A DNA stretch of 64,000 nucleotides from Vibrio splendidus (GCF_002873455.1 NZ_MCUN01000007.1:360665-424664); one strand, 5' to 3'. Numbered from the stretch's first letter, positions 55,216-63,753 are shown. Notes: generated from the sequence alone by a model not told the origin. Numbers and translations are program-made.

Positions 55216-55611
55216 CTACTTCTTGTTCATTCGGATATGTCGATTAGAAACATTCGGCAGTGGCTTCTCTGGCACTCCACGTTTCTCATGAATCAAATGC
55301 CTGATCGCTAAAATCGGATGCTTAAGTAGCATTCTTGGCCCTGCATAACGCATTACTAAACGCATCTGCTCTTTCGGGTCAGGCTTATAGCAATGAATTG
55401 GACACTTATTACAGGTCGGCTTTGCTTCGCCATAAGGGCATCTATCAAGTCGTGTCTCTGCATAACGCAACAGTTGCTCACACTCCTCACATAACGCGTT
55501 ATTCTGACGAACCGCACCATGGTGATCTTTGCAGTAGATGTGCACCATCGCAATAACGGTTTTGTACTCCGTCTCGAGTTCACCTTGTAGAATGTTGTTA
55601 TGTTGGAACAT
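55216..55611 (-). CDS. ygbA: YgbA-family (nitrous oxide-stimulated promoter) protein
   Basis: 131 residues with the family's cysteine pattern: LCEECEQLLRYAETRLDRCPYG, KPTCNKCPIHCYKP, then MRYAGPRMLLKHPILAIRHLI. At least eight cysteines suggest metal or Fe-S binding. In E. coli ygbA is under the NO sensor NsrR and helps growth under nitrosative stress; function is otherwise unknown. Starts 2 bp after the GNAT stop on the same strand. No NsrR site was found with confidence. Confidence 0.85.
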   Translation of the reverse strand: MFQHNNILQGELETEYKTVIAMVHIYCKDHHGAVRQNNALCEECEQLLRYAETRLDRCPYGEAKPTCNKCPIHCYKPDPKEQMRLVMRYAGPRMLLKHPILAIRHLIHEKRGVPEKPLPNVSNRHIRMNKK

Positions 55612-55613
55612 GA

Positions 55614-56129
55614 TTAATTACCTAATGAGAAACCGTACAGGTTGAGATTGACGCTTTCATTGATCGCCTCTTCAACTCGTTCGAACACAAAACCTAACTT
55701 AGTCAGCAATGCGATGCTTCGCATGTTATCAGAGGTTGTGATGGCAACTAAATGATCGATATCAGCATTATACCTAGCTTGTTCAATTATCGCTTGTGCC
55801 GCTTCCAACGCAAAACCTTGCCCATACACTTCAGGGACAAAACCATAACCAATATCATGCGCCGCTAGTGTGTCTCTTTTAATCAAACCACAGACACCGA
55901 TTGGTGCTGACGACTCTTTGATTTCGACCATCAATAAACACACGCCCTTCTCTTTATGCATCTTCAATATGTTGTTTTCGATGTATGCTACAGCCTTATC
56001 TGTATCAGTGAGCTGCTTATCTCCGATGTAACGCAGGAAATCTTCTGAGCTATATAATCGCTGAATAAACACCACATCTTGAGGTGTGATCATTCTTAAC
56101 CGTAAACGCGCGGTCTCGACTGCCTGCAT
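55614..56129 (-). CDS. RimJ/RimL-type GNAT acetyltransferase
   Basis: 171 residues from MQAVETARLRLRMITPQD (AAGGA upstream; the longer frame to 56201 was rejected). Features of the RimJ/L group: TARLRLRMITPQDVVF, APIGVCGLIKRDTLAAHDIGYGF, VYGQGFALEAAQAIIE (acetyl-CoA loop), and SIALLTKLGFVFER. Acetylates a protein N-terminus or small molecule; target unknown. First gene of a pair with ygbA. Confidence 0.83.
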   Translation of the reverse strand: MQAVETARLRLRMITPQDVVFIQRLYSSEDFLRYIGDKQLTDTDKAVAYIENNILKMHKEKGVCLLMVEIKESSAPIGVCGLIKRDTLAAHDIGYGFVPEVYGQGFALEAAQAIIEQARYNADIDHLVAITTSDNMRSIALLTKLGFVFERVEEAINESVNLNLYGFSLGN

Positions 56130-56226
56130 AGTGATATTTTCCTTACTGAATACTATGTAAATATTGAGTTCTAGATCTAAAATGATTATCCTCCACCGCA
56201 TAAACTAAATACAAGGCTATGCAGCA

Positions 56227-56448
56227 ATGAACCGTAAGAAAAAAATCAATCAAATTCTAAAGAAAAGACAGAAACAGGCGACTTCTAAACTGCATGGTAG
56301 CAACAAGCCTCGCTATATTTCTAAAGCTGACCGCGCAAAAATGGAAGCTGAAGAGCAAGCAAAAGTCGCTCAAGAACAGGTAGAAGGCACGGTAGAGTCG
56401 ACAGTAGAAGCTGTTATCGAAACTGAAGAGACAAAAACTGCAGAGTAA
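56227..56448 (+). CDS. DUF2986-like small basic/acidic protein
   Basis: 73 residues: a strongly basic N-terminal half (NRKKKINQILKKRQKQ, SNKPRYISKADRAK) and an acidic, Glu/Val/Thr-rich C-terminal half. The N-terminus matches the short Vibrio/Shewanella family I recall as DUF2986. No membrane segment. The basic half suggests RNA or ribosome contact, unproven. Own terminator; transcribed alone. Confidence 0.7.
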   Translation: MNRKKKINQILKKRQKQATSKLHGSNKPRYISKADRAKMEAEEQAKVAQEQVEGTVESTVEAVIETEETKTAE

Positions 56449-56504
56449 GTTTTAAACTTGCAGTATTCTTGTCAGGACTCTGACCAGAGCCAACGGACAA
56501 GAAC

Positions 56505-56537
56505 AAAAAAGCAGCCTCTATTTGGGCTGCTTTTTTG
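56505..56537. terminator. Bidirectional terminator between DUF2986 gene and the metal operon
   Basis: AAAAAAGCAGCC / GGCTGCTTTTTT with an 8-nt loop, between convergent transcripts. Confidence 0.9.
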
Positions 56538-56585
56538 ATCGTCTTTTTTGAACAAACGGTTTATTTGCTAACTCGTTTTAGCCAC

Positions 56586-57509
56586 TTAACCTTTGAAAGG
56601 CTCAACTTCCCAGCGAGCAAATGGCGCTTTGGCGTTAATCCCTGCTCTTCCCCAACGGTCTACTGAATCAATAACAAGAATTCGCTCATTCGGTACCAGT
56701 GACTTAATCAACGTCGTTGGCTTTTTCGCTGTGACTAACCAGAGTGCATCGTCTTCTGAAAACATCGCTTTGAGTTTCGCTTTGTCTTGCTCTGTCCATT
56801 CCAGCTCTGCTTTGAACATGCGGTCTTCAACAAATAGTTGGCTACCAGACGCAAAATCTTCCAAGCTTTCTGAAAGCAACAATACTGAATCTACTTCATT
56901 ATCTAAAAGTACCGCTTGTTGCTTGTTAATCAGTTCACGCACATCAAGCATCACACGCTGTAGGTTGCTATCAATCGTGTTTGCTTGCGCTGGCCACAAT
57001 GACTTAAAGTCATCAGCCACAATTGCCGCCATACGCGTTAGATTAGTTGGGTTTAACCACGCGTATTTAGACACTTCACCATTTGATAACGTCAGCGCAG
57101 CGACACCTTGCGCGCGCGGTGTAATCGCTTGAGCAGCATCCACCTCTACCAAACGGATGTTGCCCTGCCTTGCGTATACAAATGTAGGGTCAGCTTGCCA
57201 AATGGACGACAGCGTTAATACAACGGTTGCCTTTTCACCTGACCTAAGCACCTTACTTGCGCCCTTAGTACCAAACCAGTTAGGCAAACGATCAATGCCG
57301 TAGCGTTTTGGTGGTAGGTATTCGGTCGTAATATCGGTGCCTTTGGTTAGCTCTGTCGCCAAAACATAAGTCACAGGCGTACTGGTGAGGATATCCTCGG
57401 CATTAGCGCTGATAGACACCATTGAGCCAGCCAACAATAGGCTACTTAGTGCGCCCGCTTGAGTCGTTGCCTTCACTGAACTTGAAATACGATTCATTAA
57501 AGAAGTCAT
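56586..57509 (-). CDS. ZnuA-like binding-protein homologue without metal ligands
   Basis: 307 residues from MTSLMNRISSSVKATTQAG with a signal-like N-terminus ending SANA. The fold resembles cluster A-1 metal-binding proteins: KYAWLNPTNLTRMAAIVADDF corresponds to the DPHVWLDP-x-NAI segment of ZnuA, but the metal His is replaced (Lys-Tyr-Ala before Trp151). In all 307 residues there is no histidine and no cysteine. It cannot bind metal in the usual way, so it may be a regulator, chaperone or partner of the transporter, or bind another ligand. Last gene of the operon, 2 bp after the permease gene. An alternative is a decayed paralogue, but the frame is intact. Confidence 0.68.
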   Translation of the reverse strand: MTSLMNRISSSVKATTQAGALSSLLLAGSMVSISANAEDILTSTPVTYVLATELTKGTDITTEYLPPKRYGIDRLPNWFGTKGASKVLRSGEKATVVLTLSSIWQADPTFVYARQGNIRLVEVDAAQAITPRAQGVAALTLSNGEVSKYAWLNPTNLTRMAAIVADDFKSLWPAQANTIDSNLQRVMLDVRELINKQQAVLLDNEVDSVLLLSESLEDFASGSQLFVEDRMFKAELEWTEQDKAKLKAMFSEDDALWLVTAKKPTTLIKSLVPNERILVIDSVDRWGRAGINAKAPFARWEVEPFKG

Positions 57510-57511
57510 GA

Positions 57512-58387
57512 TTATGCCTTTCTTACAATTCGGTATAGTGTCGCCGCTAGGAAAAATGTCGCACAAACGATGATGATTGAAGCGCCTGATGGCACTGGCA
57601 GTTTAAGTTCCATCGGTAACACCGTCCCGACCAAACACGCGATGGTTGCTAGTAACGCAGAAAGCAAAACAAAGCTGCCCATGCGTTTAGTCAGCAATCG
57701 AGCCGTAGCGCCTGGGATCAGCAATAACGCGCCAACCAGAACCGCACCCACTATTTTCACGGCTGCAATCGTCACTAGAGTGATCATCATGACAAACAGG
57801 TAGTCGTAGAAACTGGTGTTATAGCCACGAACCTTAGCAATATCAGGGCTAATACAAGTCAAAAGAATGCGGTTGAACGTCGGTATCAAAAGCAAAATGA
57901 TGATCGCACAGCTGCCTGCGAGAATCGCTAAATCTTGGTCTGTTACCGTCAGAATCGAACCAAACAACACGTTCTCAAGCATGTGGATATTGATCTTACG
58001 TGCCACGTACATCAGTAACGCCGCGCCAACCGCTAACGCTAGTGCAAGAAAAACGCCGACTAAGGTATCGTATGGCACGTTGGTTCTGTTTCTTACGAAG
58101 TGAAGAAGTAAAGCGAAGATCATACAGAAGCTAAACAAACCAATAATTGGGTTTTCTGGTGGCTCACCAAGCAGAACACCGATAGCAATACCGGTTAATG
58201 CCGCGTGGCCGACGGCTTCAGAGAAGAAAGCCAGACGCTTTGCGATCACCAAAGTACCAAGGCCACCTAGTAACGGGCCCAATAACAACGCAGCAACCAG
58301 TGCATTTACCATGAACGCATACATGAAGCTGTCAGATAGCCAACCCGCTTCAACGCCACTTACGGCAAGTTGTCGTAACCATTCCAT
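57512..58387 (-). CDS. znuB: Metal ABC transporter permease (ZnuB/MntB/SitC family)
   Basis: 291 residues, about eight membrane helices, with the family segments AKRLAFFSEAVGHAALTGIAIG and VGAVLVGALLLIPGATARLL that contact the ATPase and line the path. Imports a divalent metal delivered by the binding protein. Its ATG shares one base with the ATPase stop. The symbol is by family only; Zn, Mn and Fe transporters of this class cannot be separated by the permease sequence. Confidence 0.88.
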   Translation of the reverse strand: MEWLRQLAVSGVEAGWLSDSFMYAFMVNALVAALLLGPLLGGLGTLVIAKRLAFFSEAVGHAALTGIAIGVLLGEPPENPIIGLFSFCMIFALLLHFVRNRTNVPYDTLVGVFLALALAVGAALLMYVARKINIHMLENVLFGSILTVTDQDLAILAGSCAIIILLLIPTFNRILLTCISPDIAKVRGYNTSFYDYLFVMMITLVTIAAVKIVGAVLVGALLLIPGATARLLTKRMGSFVLLSALLATIACLVGTVLPMELKLPVPSGASIIIVCATFFLAATLYRIVRKA

Positions 58388-59121
58388 TACGCAACCTCCT
58401 TCGATTTAACGATGGCTGTACCACTGCTGTAATGCTGAAATAAACTCTCGATTTTACTTGGATGGAGTACTTGTTCATGTGGACCACTATCCACCAAGAA
58501 TCGATTCACAACATGCACATTGGCTTCAAGGCGACGCACTGCGGTTACATCGTGGTGAACGGCAAGGATCGTGCGACCTTCATCAACACATTCACGAATC
58601 AGAGATTCCAAGTAACGGACACCCTGCTCATCCATACCAGTCGTAGGTTCGTCCAACACGAGTAAGCTTGGGTTATCCAATAGCGCTTGTGCAAACAACA
58701 CACGTTGTTGTTCACCGCCCGACAACTGCCCCATACGGCGATCGCTACGAGTCGCCATTCCCACACGATCCAATTGTGCGAGTGCGAGATCCAATTGCTT
58801 AGACTTACGACGCCAAAATAGCGGGATTCGAGTTTGGTTAAGCAGTACGAAATCCATTACCGTCAGGGGTAAGCTCGATTCGAAGGTCGCTTTTTGAGGA
58901 ACGTAACCAATACTTGGCTTTTCTGGCCAATGGATATTGATTTGCCCAGAGAAAGGCGTCAAACCAAGAACAGAGCGCAGCAAAGAGGTTTTGCCACCGC
59001 CGTTTGGCCCCATGATCACATGACACTGACCTGCTTTAAGTTCTAGTGATATATCGTCAAGAATGACGTTATTGTCGTATTGCAGACCAAGTTGATTGAT
59101 TGAAATTGAAGGACCTAGCAT
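58387..59121 (-). CDS. znuC: Metal ABC transporter ATP-binding protein
   Basis: 244 residues with Walker A GPNGGGKTSLLRS, signature LSGGEQQRVLFAQALL, Walker B LLVLDEPTTGMDEQ and H-loop VHHDVTAVRRL. Energises metal import with the permease next to it. Starts on the last base of the binding-protein stop. Named by family; the substrate could be Zn, Mn or Fe. Confidence 0.9.
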   Translation of the reverse strand: MLGPSISINQLGLQYDNNVILDDISLELKAGQCHVIMGPNGGGKTSLLRSVLGLTPFSGQINIHWPEKPSIGYVPQKATFESSLPLTVMDFVLLNQTRIPLFWRRKSKQLDLALAQLDRVGMATRSDRRMGQLSGGEQQRVLFAQALLDNPSLLVLDEPTTGMDEQGVRYLESLIRECVDEGRTILAVHHDVTAVRRLEANVHVVNRFLVDSGPHEQVLHPSKIESLFQHYSSGTAIVKSKEVA

Positions 59122-60056
59122 TATGCGTTCCCGCTCTTCGCTTGGTTCGCCGCCGCAAATTTCATTGCTTCAATTAACGTTTGTAGGTTCTTCTTCATTT
59201 CAACTTCAACTTTGTCGTCTTCATATTCGCCGTGCGTCATGTGAGAGAAACGGTAAAGCTGAACGCCCGTTTCCGCTTCAATGGTGTCAACAAAACGGTT
59301 TGGCATGTTGAGCTCATAGAACAGAACATCAATACCCGATGCGCGGATCTTCTCGATCGTTTCTTGTAGTTGGCTAGCACTTGGTTCAACACCGTGTGCA
59401 GGCTCAATCACCGCCGCCACATCTACACCAAACTCTTGAAGGATATAGCCGTAAGCATTGTGCGTCGTCGCTACTTTCATGCCTGATGTGTCAAGTTCGC
59501 CTAGTGACAACATCGCATCACGCTTCATAAAACGAAATTGCTTGGCGTATTTACGTGCGTTCTTGCGATAAAACGCAGCGTTGTCTGGGTCAAGCTTAGA
59601 GACTTCGCTCGCGATGGTGTAAACCTTTTGAATCGTTGTCGAAAGCCCAACAAAGGTATGCGGGTTAACGGCACCTTGACCAACAGACTGACCAAGAGCA
59701 GGGAGCAAAGGCACTTCTTTATTTGCTTCGATCACCACTAAGTCATCACGTTGCGCGGCTGAAATCACTTTAAGCGCGAAGTCATCGTGACCAATACCGT
59801 TTACCACGATCGCATCCATTTGACTCAATCGCTTCAAATCATTGGGTTGTGGCAAATAGTTATGCGGATTAAAGCCAGCATCAACCAATGGAAGAATGTT
59901 AACTTTGTCACCCACCACCGCTTTTACGTAGCTGTAATAAGGCTGAAGGGTTATGCCAATCGTCAGCTTGTCGCTATCGATCTTGTATTCTTTTGCCAAT
60001 GCATTGGGTGTCATTAACACCGCCAATAACGACATCAATAGAGTCATAATTCGCAT
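59121..60056 (-). CDS. znuA: Cluster A-1 metal-binding periplasmic protein
   Basis: 311 residues from MRIMTLLMSLLAVLMTPNALA (AGAG upstream; longer frame to 60149 rejected). Metal ligands: His65 (NPHNY), His133 (NPHTF) and His199 (THNAY), with acidic ligands near Glu249 (FYELNMPNRFVDTIEAETG). The His-rich loop typical of zinc ZnuA is absent, and the operon has a Fur-like rather than a Zur-like box, so Mn(II) or Fe(II) is at least as likely as Zn. The Pro-His-x-x-x-P order PHNYLPQPND is classical. Upstream of it is the DUF6162 gene. Confidence 0.85.
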   Translation of the reverse strand: MRIMTLLMSLLAVLMTPNALAKEYKIDSDKLTIGITLQPYYSYVKAVVGDKVNILPLVDAGFNPHNYLPQPNDLKRLSQMDAIVVNGIGHDDFALKVISAAQRDDLVVIEANKEVPLLPALGQSVGQGAVNPHTFVGLSTTIQKVYTIASEVSKLDPDNAAFYRKNARKYAKQFRFMKRDAMLSLGELDTSGMKVATTHNAYGYILQEFGVDVAAVIEPAHGVEPSASQLQETIEKIRASGIDVLFYELNMPNRFVDTIEAETGVQLYRFSHMTHGEYEDDKVEVEMKKNLQTLIEAMKFAAANQAKSGNA

Positions 60057-60105
60057 AGTAAATCTCTTATTATTAGTGAGCATTTTGTTTTTCGAGAGTC
60101 CGGGA

Positions 60106-60702
60106 TTAATGTGAAGAAGCATCATGCTGATCAGCAACGTCTGACTCATTCACCACCACTTTCCAACCTGCTGATTCCAGTGTGTTTTCGTCAAATCGAG
60201 TAGGCTGTTTTGCTACACCACCGAAGTAAATCCAGATCTCAGGAGAAACACTGTTCGCGTTTAAAATAAAGGAATCCGCAGAACCATGATCGGTTGGCGT
60301 AGCTTGTTCACTTGATGTCGCATATTCACTTGGAGTTGAAAAGTAGTAACCACGCTCGTCCAATACCCAAGCATGAGAACCTTTGCGCTTCCAACTCTGG
60401 TCTTCAACAAATGGCGCGACCCATTCATCTTTAAGTGACACAACACTTGGCCATTCGCCGTTTGAGTCCATACGCAGGTCGCGAATCTCCTCATGAGCCA
60501 AACGCAGCTCTGATAGCATCGCCAAGTTTTCTTGTTCGACATCAGTCACCAAAATTTGATGATCAAGTACCGCTTTCACTTGAGATTCTGCTTGATGAAA
60601 TGGGATGGCTACCGTGGCAAAGCTGAGGATGAATACAATGATCAGCCCTACCCATTTACCTTCTCTGCCACCCGTGTCAGCACGTACACCTTGAATCATC
60701 AT
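60106..60702 (-). CDS. DUF6162-like membrane-anchored protein of the metal operon
   Basis: 198 residues: a short basic start, one membrane helix (KWVGLIIVFILSFATVAIPF at about 16-35) and a periplasmic domain with a coiled-coil-like segment (HQILVTDVEQENLAMLSELRLAHEEIRDLR) and SFILNANSVSPEIWIYFGG; the C-terminus is His-rich (DQHDASSH). I recall the family as DUF6162, often next to metal ABC genes. Its ATG overlaps the previous gene's stop by 4 bp. A role in metal handing or transporter assembly is inferred from context. Confidence 0.65.
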   Translation of the reverse strand: MMIQGVRADTGGREGKWVGLIIVFILSFATVAIPFHQAESQVKAVLDHQILVTDVEQENLAMLSELRLAHEEIRDLRMDSNGEWPSVVSLKDEWVAPFVEDQSWKRKGSHAWVLDERGYYFSTPSEYATSSEQATPTDHGSADSFILNANSVSPEIWIYFGGVAKQPTRFDENTLESAGWKVVVNESDVADQHDASSH

Positions 60703-61034
60703 TTCTCACTGATCTCAACAACGTCTACTTCAACAGGAAACTCATGGCCTGAATCGAATACGAGGTAGAACTCGGTGTCAGGGTTCGGAAATTCAACGAT
60801 AGAACGTTTATCTGTCATCTCTTTTGCAATCAAGTTGTCTTCGTAATCGTACATCTCAACCGCGTAATCAATCGCTTTACTGCCATCGGAATAACCCGCT
60901 TCACAAGCAACGGTTTTGCCTTCAAACCAGCAACTCATCAGTGGGAAGTGTGCTTGCGCAGGTAATGCAGCGAAACCAAGTCCCAAAGCCAAGCATGGAG
61001 AGATTATCGATTTTAGTTTTGTTTTTATTGTCAT
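60699..61034 (-). CDS. Small exported protein of the metal operon
   Basis: 111 residues from MTIKTKLKSIISPCLALGLGFAALPAQA, a clear signal peptide; the longer frame to 61094 was rejected because ATG at 61034 precedes this signal. The predicted mature protein begins His-Phe-Pro-Leu-Met-Ser-Cys, so a histidine is its first residue, with a Cys-x10-Cys pair nearby. The rest is beta-rich and acidic (EFPVEVDVVEISEK). Not recognised. The N-terminal His and its operon place suggest metal binding. It overlaps the DUF6162 gene by 4 bp. Confidence 0.65.
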   Translation of the reverse strand: MTIKTKLKSIISPCLALGLGFAALPAQAHFPLMSCWFEGKTVACEAGYSDGSKAIDYAVEMYDYEDNLIAKEMTDKRSIVEFPNPDTEFYLVFDSGHEFPVEVDVVEISEK

Positions 61035-61084
61035 GGTTCGTACCCTAGCCACAGTGCAAATTCTCAGAAGTAAACTGAGCGATA

Positions 61085-61106
61085 AAGGGCTCAAATGAGC
61101 CCTTAA
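61085..61106. terminator. Hairpin inside the metal operon
   Basis: AAGGGCTC-AAAT-GAGCCCTT between the DUF4198 and the small exported protein genes; the T run is on the plus side, weak on the minus side. It may attenuate or process the operon mRNA. Confidence 0.45.
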
Positions 61107-61150
61107 GTTTTTTGGTTGCTTAATCAGGGAGCTAGCCCCGATATCACAGA

Positions 61151-61987
61151 TTATTGAAGCAGTGCTTCGAACGTTAGGTGAACGTTCGCGCTTGCTTTAT
61201 CTGCCAGTGGGTTGTCAATCAACTCACCTTTGTAGTTCGCTTTCATTACGTAACGACCCGCTACGTCTGGAGTGAAGGTGATTTCGCCGTTCTCGTCGCT
61301 CACCACATCAATCTGTTCTTGGTGGTTGCGGTAAAGCGTACCTTCACGAGTGATCTCCGCTTTCACGTCTTTTTGAATTTCACCGTTGTAGAAGAATTGG
61401 AATGTCACTGGTTCGCCTTCAACGATATCTGAAGGGTGTGTCACAGGCTTCATTTCAAGTAGCTTGCCTTCAATCTTAAATACTGAATCCGATGGCTTAC
61501 CCACTGTGATGTAGCTTTCAGCGCGAGTGAAGCTGATTTGTGTTACCACGTCACGCGACTTTTCAGGAAGAGCTGAATCACGTTCCGCTTTGTTTGCTTT
61601 GACCCATTTCACTGTGTCACGACGACCCGCTTTGTATTGCGTGTAGTAAGAAGGCTCATTGTTGATCGCAACTTTGTGCGTGCCTTCTTCTTCAAAGTAG
61701 AAATCAAAGATTGAACGACGTTTACCGCGAATAACAAAGTTAGGACGCTCGCTGCGACCATCTGGCATGATGACATGAGCGTTTTCACTGCCTGCTGGCT
61801 TATCGAAAACGAACGTACCATGAGATGCAGTCACATCGAACGTTAGCCAGTCACCACCTTCTTTAGACACGGTAAAGTGAGACGGCAGGATCCAACGTGG
61901 GTGAGCTTGCGCTGTTGTCGTTGCCGCTAGGCCGAATGCCATAACACCCGCTAGTGCAAGTGCCTTAATTTTTGTCTGTTTCATCAT
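61151..61987 (-). CDS. DUF4198-family exported protein
   Basis: 278 residues starting MMKQTKIKALALAGVMAFGLAATT, with a signal peptide ending AQA; the mature protein begins His-Pro-Arg-Trp-Ile-Leu-Pro. DUF4198 domains (SHFTVSKEGGDWLTFDVTASHGTFVF; GEPVTFQFFYNGEIQKDVKAEI; GEITFTPDVAGRYVMKANYKGELID) are periplasmic and occur with nickel, cobalt or iron uptake genes. The Ig-like C-terminal half fits a periplasmic carrier. A further ATG 4 codons upstream (61999) is possible. It follows DUF2271 by about 120 bp. Confidence 0.82.
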   Translation of the reverse strand: MMKQTKIKALALAGVMAFGLAATTTAQAHPRWILPSHFTVSKEGGDWLTFDVTASHGTFVFDKPAGSENAHVIMPDGRSERPNFVIRGKRRSIFDFYFEEEGTHKVAINNEPSYYTQYKAGRRDTVKWVKANKAERDSALPEKSRDVVTQISFTRAESYITVGKPSDSVFKIEGKLLEMKPVTHPSDIVEGEPVTFQFFYNGEIQKDVKAEITREGTLYRNHQEQIDVVSDENGEITFTPDVAGRYVMKANYKGELIDNPLADKASANVHLTFEALLQ

Positions 61988-62105
61988 GTTCAATTCCATT
62001 ATTTATAATTTTTAGCCGTGTCGCTCTATCTGAGCCTACGATGACGACTGTCTATTCTGTTCAGCTTGGTTTTAATTCGTACTTACTAGTTACTATTCGC
62101 ACTTA

Positions 62106-62624
62106 CTATTTAGCGATGTAGTTCAGAGTGATTTCACCTGTCTCTTCCGTTGCCTTTAGCTCATAGGAAGCATTTGTATCCGTTAGTGATACTTTTTGAC
62201 GAAGGTAATTACGGCCACCGTGTTCGCGAACAACTTCGATATGAACCGTGTACTCGCCCTGTTCAAGAGTTTGGCCATCATCGCTCTTACCATCCCACAC
62301 GAAGCGGTACTGGCCGGCAGGACGCGTTGCAGAGGTCACTGCATCAACCAATTCACGATCGTAACGTCCAACCTTTCTCCACCAACTACGTAAATCTTTA
62401 AGCCATTCATCTTTACCGACCCAAAGCTCAATGGTTTTCACTGACTTTCGTTCACTGTTCTCTACCCATACCGCCACATAAGGACGTGCGTACATAGAGG
62501 TATCGATCTTTGGAAGCTTAAAGTTCACATCAAGTTTTGCCGTATCAGGGATCGCTTGTGCCATACCTAGGCTTGGCAAAAGAGACAAAGCAATAAGCGC
62601 TTTGCTCCAGTTCATTTTTTTCAT
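62106..62624 (-). CDS. DUF2271-family exported protein
   Basis: 172 residues from MKKMNWSKALIALSLLPSLG with a signal peptide ending AQA. The domain carries YVAVWVENSERKSVKTIELWVGKDEWLKDLRSWWRKVGR, TSATRPAGQYRFVWDGKSDDG and GEYTVHIEVVREHGGRN, the DUF2271 pattern. DUF2271 proteins are often next to PepSY and DUF4198 genes in iron-regulated clusters. A FlgD-like Ig fold is likely; no cofactor site is obvious. AAGG precedes the ATG. Confidence 0.83.
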   Translation of the reverse strand: MKKMNWSKALIALSLLPSLGMAQAIPDTAKLDVNFKLPKIDTSMYARPYVAVWVENSERKSVKTIELWVGKDEWLKDLRSWWRKVGRYDRELVDAVTSATRPAGQYRFVWDGKSDDGQTLEQGEYTVHIEVVREHGGRNYLRQKVSLTDTNASYELKATEETGEITLNYIAK

Positions 62625-62707
62625 GTTTAACAACCTTTTAAATCCGTTTAACCTTTAGTTCGTTCTTCAAGCTGATTCATCAAGCAGACTCATCAACCGA
62701 ATGGGGG

Positions 62708-63337
62708 TTAAGGTACGGCGACAAAATAGATAGCAAGTGAGATTGCAGACCCAAACACCGTCCATTTAATGGAGGTATTAAGCGTTTTTTTCTTAGGTAG
62801 CAGTAAGCACACGCCAGTAAGCACAAAGAAGATCATCAGTAGCGCAGTGATATCGATAAACCATTTCCAAACTTCACCGCTATTACGCCCTTTGTGTAGG
62901 TCGTTCAAAAGAGCGATAACGCCGTAATTGGTGGTTTCGACTTCCACCATTTCAGACGTCACGTCAACGAACACAGAAGCGTTGTAGCCTGGTCCTTTGA
63001 AGTCCATAGACACTTCTCCGATGAGCAACTCACCGCCTTCAATCTCTGCGTAGATGTCTAAACCTGAAGGAACGCCAGATAGGTTGGCTTCTTCAAACAG
63101 AAACGTTTCAAAGGCCTTTTCATCGGCTTTTAATCGCCCGTCTTGGATTGAAAATAAACTTGTAGGAAGCGTTAACGTAGACCGTTGGATATTGGGTTGT
63201 GTTGATTCAAATAACTCAGGTCGATTAAGGGTGATACCTGTCACTGAGAAGAAAAGAACAACGAACAGAAGCGCCATTGAAATATAAACATGAAGTCGAC
63301 GAGCCCATGATTGAACCGCCCTACTTTTTAACGACAT
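62708..63337 (-). CDS. PepSY-associated membrane protein (possible reductase)
   Basis: 209 residues, three membrane helices: near the N-terminus (LHVYISMALLFVVLFFSVTG), and two at the C-terminus (WFIDITALLMIFFVLTGVCLLLP; TVFGSAISLAIYFVAVP), with a periplasmic domain between. Conserved histidines RLHVY and DLHKGRNSG are in the positions used for heme in PepSY_TM ferric reductases. First gene of the operon, about 40 bp after a Fur-like box. It may reduce a metal before transport; heme binding is inferred. Start ATG at 63337, TTG at 63346 is the longer frame. Confidence 0.8.
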   Translation of the reverse strand: MSLKSRAVQSWARRLHVYISMALLFVVLFFSVTGITLNRPELFESTQPNIQRSTLTLPTSLFSIQDGRLKADEKAFETFLFEEANLSGVPSGLDIYAEIEGGELLIGEVSMDFKGPGYNASVFVDVTSEMVEVETTNYGVIALLNDLHKGRNSGEVWKWFIDITALLMIFFVLTGVCLLLPKKKTLNTSIKWTVFGSAISLAIYFVAVP

Positions 63338-63374
63338 ACAAACCAATACCTATAAATTTTATGGCGACAATTTA

Positions 63375-63393
63375 GTTGATAATCATTCGTATT
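63375..63393 (-). promoter_or_regulatory. Candidate Fur box of the nine-gene metal operon
   Basis: GTTGATAATCATTCGTATT contains the Fur core TGATAATCATT (10 or more consensus bases) about 38-56 bp before the PepSY gene start. No Zur-like 23-mer is seen. Confidence 0.6.
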
Positions 63394-63753
63394 GGCATTC
63401 AATTTACATTGTTTACGTTTGCCGAGCAGCGTAAGGAAATTTACATAACATTACATGGGAAGTAATCGAACTGTTTGCATATTCTTGCTAACTTGTATTA
63501 GAGGCAATTGATAAGTTGTATTTGAGCTAACTGATAACAAGCTCAAACCTCAAAAAATCTCAATCTAAACATGCTTGATTGAGATTAGTTTAAGGTAGCA
63601 ATAGTGGCTTTAACGATTGAGAATTGGGACTATTCGGCGATTGGATCACTTTAAAGATCAACAAACAATGGATTCGTCGGTGGATGTACGTTGCCAACCA
63701 GTAGGATCTGCAACCGACGAAAGAGAGCTAAATAATCTTAAAGGGATTTTGAC
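63394..63753. other. 360-bp intergenic region upstream of the metal operon
   Basis: Between the Fur-like box and a plus-strand lipoprotein gene. Should contain the promoter of that gene; nothing else recognised. Confidence 0.45.

Noticed and set aside
13585..60653. KOPS-like octamers (GGGNAGGG on the minus strand) at 13585-13592 and 60646-60653, oriented toward dif
   Set aside because: Orientation fits FtsK loading toward dif, but with seven fixed bases a few copies are expected by chance in this length, so two are not evidence.
56586..63337. Naming the metal operon a zinc (Znu) system
   Set aside because: The binding protein lacks the His-rich loop and the promoter carries a Fur-like, not Zur-like, box; zinc, manganese and iron all remain possible.
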